Assembly (NCBI GenBank): GCA_016209345.1
Contig: JACQWH010000080.1
Span: 1 to 5,418 of the forward strand
Reading direction: 5' to 3'
Length of the DNA stretch: 5,418 nt
From: Candidatus Uhrbacteria bacterium
Lineage (GTDB): Bacteria; Patescibacteriota; Patescibacteriia; JACQRZ01
The notes under the pieces were generated by a model, which searched no databases, was not told where the DNA came from, and saw only the letters and a list, made by a program, of their open reading frames with translations. The position numbers and the translations under genes are program-made. Within the stretch, counting starts at the first letter, position 1; every line of letters begins with the position of its first letter. Of the stretch, positions 5,235-5,418 are shown piece after piece.

Positions 5235-5401
5235 AAGTATATCCTCTAGTGAATGACTGCTGCGGGACGTTCGTTGTGCGCAGTAGGCATATTGGGCATA
5301 TGTTCATCATTTGGCTCGATAATCGAGCTCTTCTATATTTTTAGGAACCACGTCGCGCACATTATTTGATGGACTCTTTGGTATTTATTTTTAATAAAAA
5401 T
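5235..5401 (+). other. non-coding stretch with hairpins; possible small RNA or leader
   Basis: No open frame with family resemblance is seen. CTGCTGCG (5257-5264) pairs with CGCAGTAG (5279-5286), eight pairs including one G-U, around a 14-base loop. GGCATAT is directly repeated at 5286-5292 and 5295-5301. GCTCGA-TAA-TCGAGC (5314-5328) forms a 6-bp hairpin followed by a T-rich run (5329-5342), a weak terminator shape. Together with the promoter candidate before 5202 this could delimit an RNA of about 130 bases. Confidence 0.3.
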
Positions 5402-5418
5402 ATGACATTGCCTACTGA

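Noticed and set aside
5402..5418. ATG ACA TTG CCT ACT at the window edge as the start of the next gene.
   Set aside because: Only five codons are visible and there is no SD, so neither a gene nor a product (such as pyrH or frr) can be supported.

Overview
The window holds four protein genes in two divergent blocks separated by a 380-base non-coding region. The most likely source is a bacterium of the Candidate Phyla Radiation (Patescibacteria/Parcubacteria-like). This rests on the paired C-terminal repeat with the core YYLGRPxDAFxIMRRLGLG on a secreted protease, which I recall as common on exported proteins of that group, and on compact genes that mostly lack a Shine-Dalgarno (SD) sequence. 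The affiliation is inference; the gene identities below are firmer.

Minus-strand block (60-3355). A promoter with a perfect -10 box at 3377-3405 reads into an 812-residue secreted subtilisin-like (S8) serine protease. The protease has a signal peptide, two IPT/TIG-like Ig domains, a complete Asp/His/Asn/Ser catalytic set, a further beta-rich domain, a proline-rich linker and two copies of the YYLGRP repeat. A 277-residue unidentified protein follows 23 bases downstream on the same strand. It ends in a winged-helix-like DNA-binding domain with a basic AT-hook-like tail. The two genes are probably co-transcribed and end near a weak hairpin/T-run at 25-54.

Plus-strand block (3390-5234). rpsB (ribosomal protein S2) and tsf (elongation factor Ts) form the classical translation pair, closed by a terminator-like hairpin at 5211-5234. 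A second promoter candidate at 3390-3418 overlaps the protease promoter back to back, so the two blocks may compete for RNA polymerase.

The leader upstream of rpsB is the most interesting part of the window. Just after the predicted start there is a terminator-like hairpin (3432-3456). It is followed by a nested rod-like fold (3473-3648) closed by a perfect 13-bp long-range stem. After that come an anti-SD-like pyrimidine tract, a second hairpin and a hairpin abutting the rpsB SD. Some of these elements are mutually exclusive, which suggests a regulatory leader RNA, possibly for S2 autoregulation. A foldback mobile element (MITE) is the main alternative.

After tsf, about 235 bases (5167-5401) contain no supportable gene. 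They hold a promoter-like -10 box and several hairpins, the last followed by a T-rich stretch, so a small RNA or the leader of a gene beyond the window is possible.
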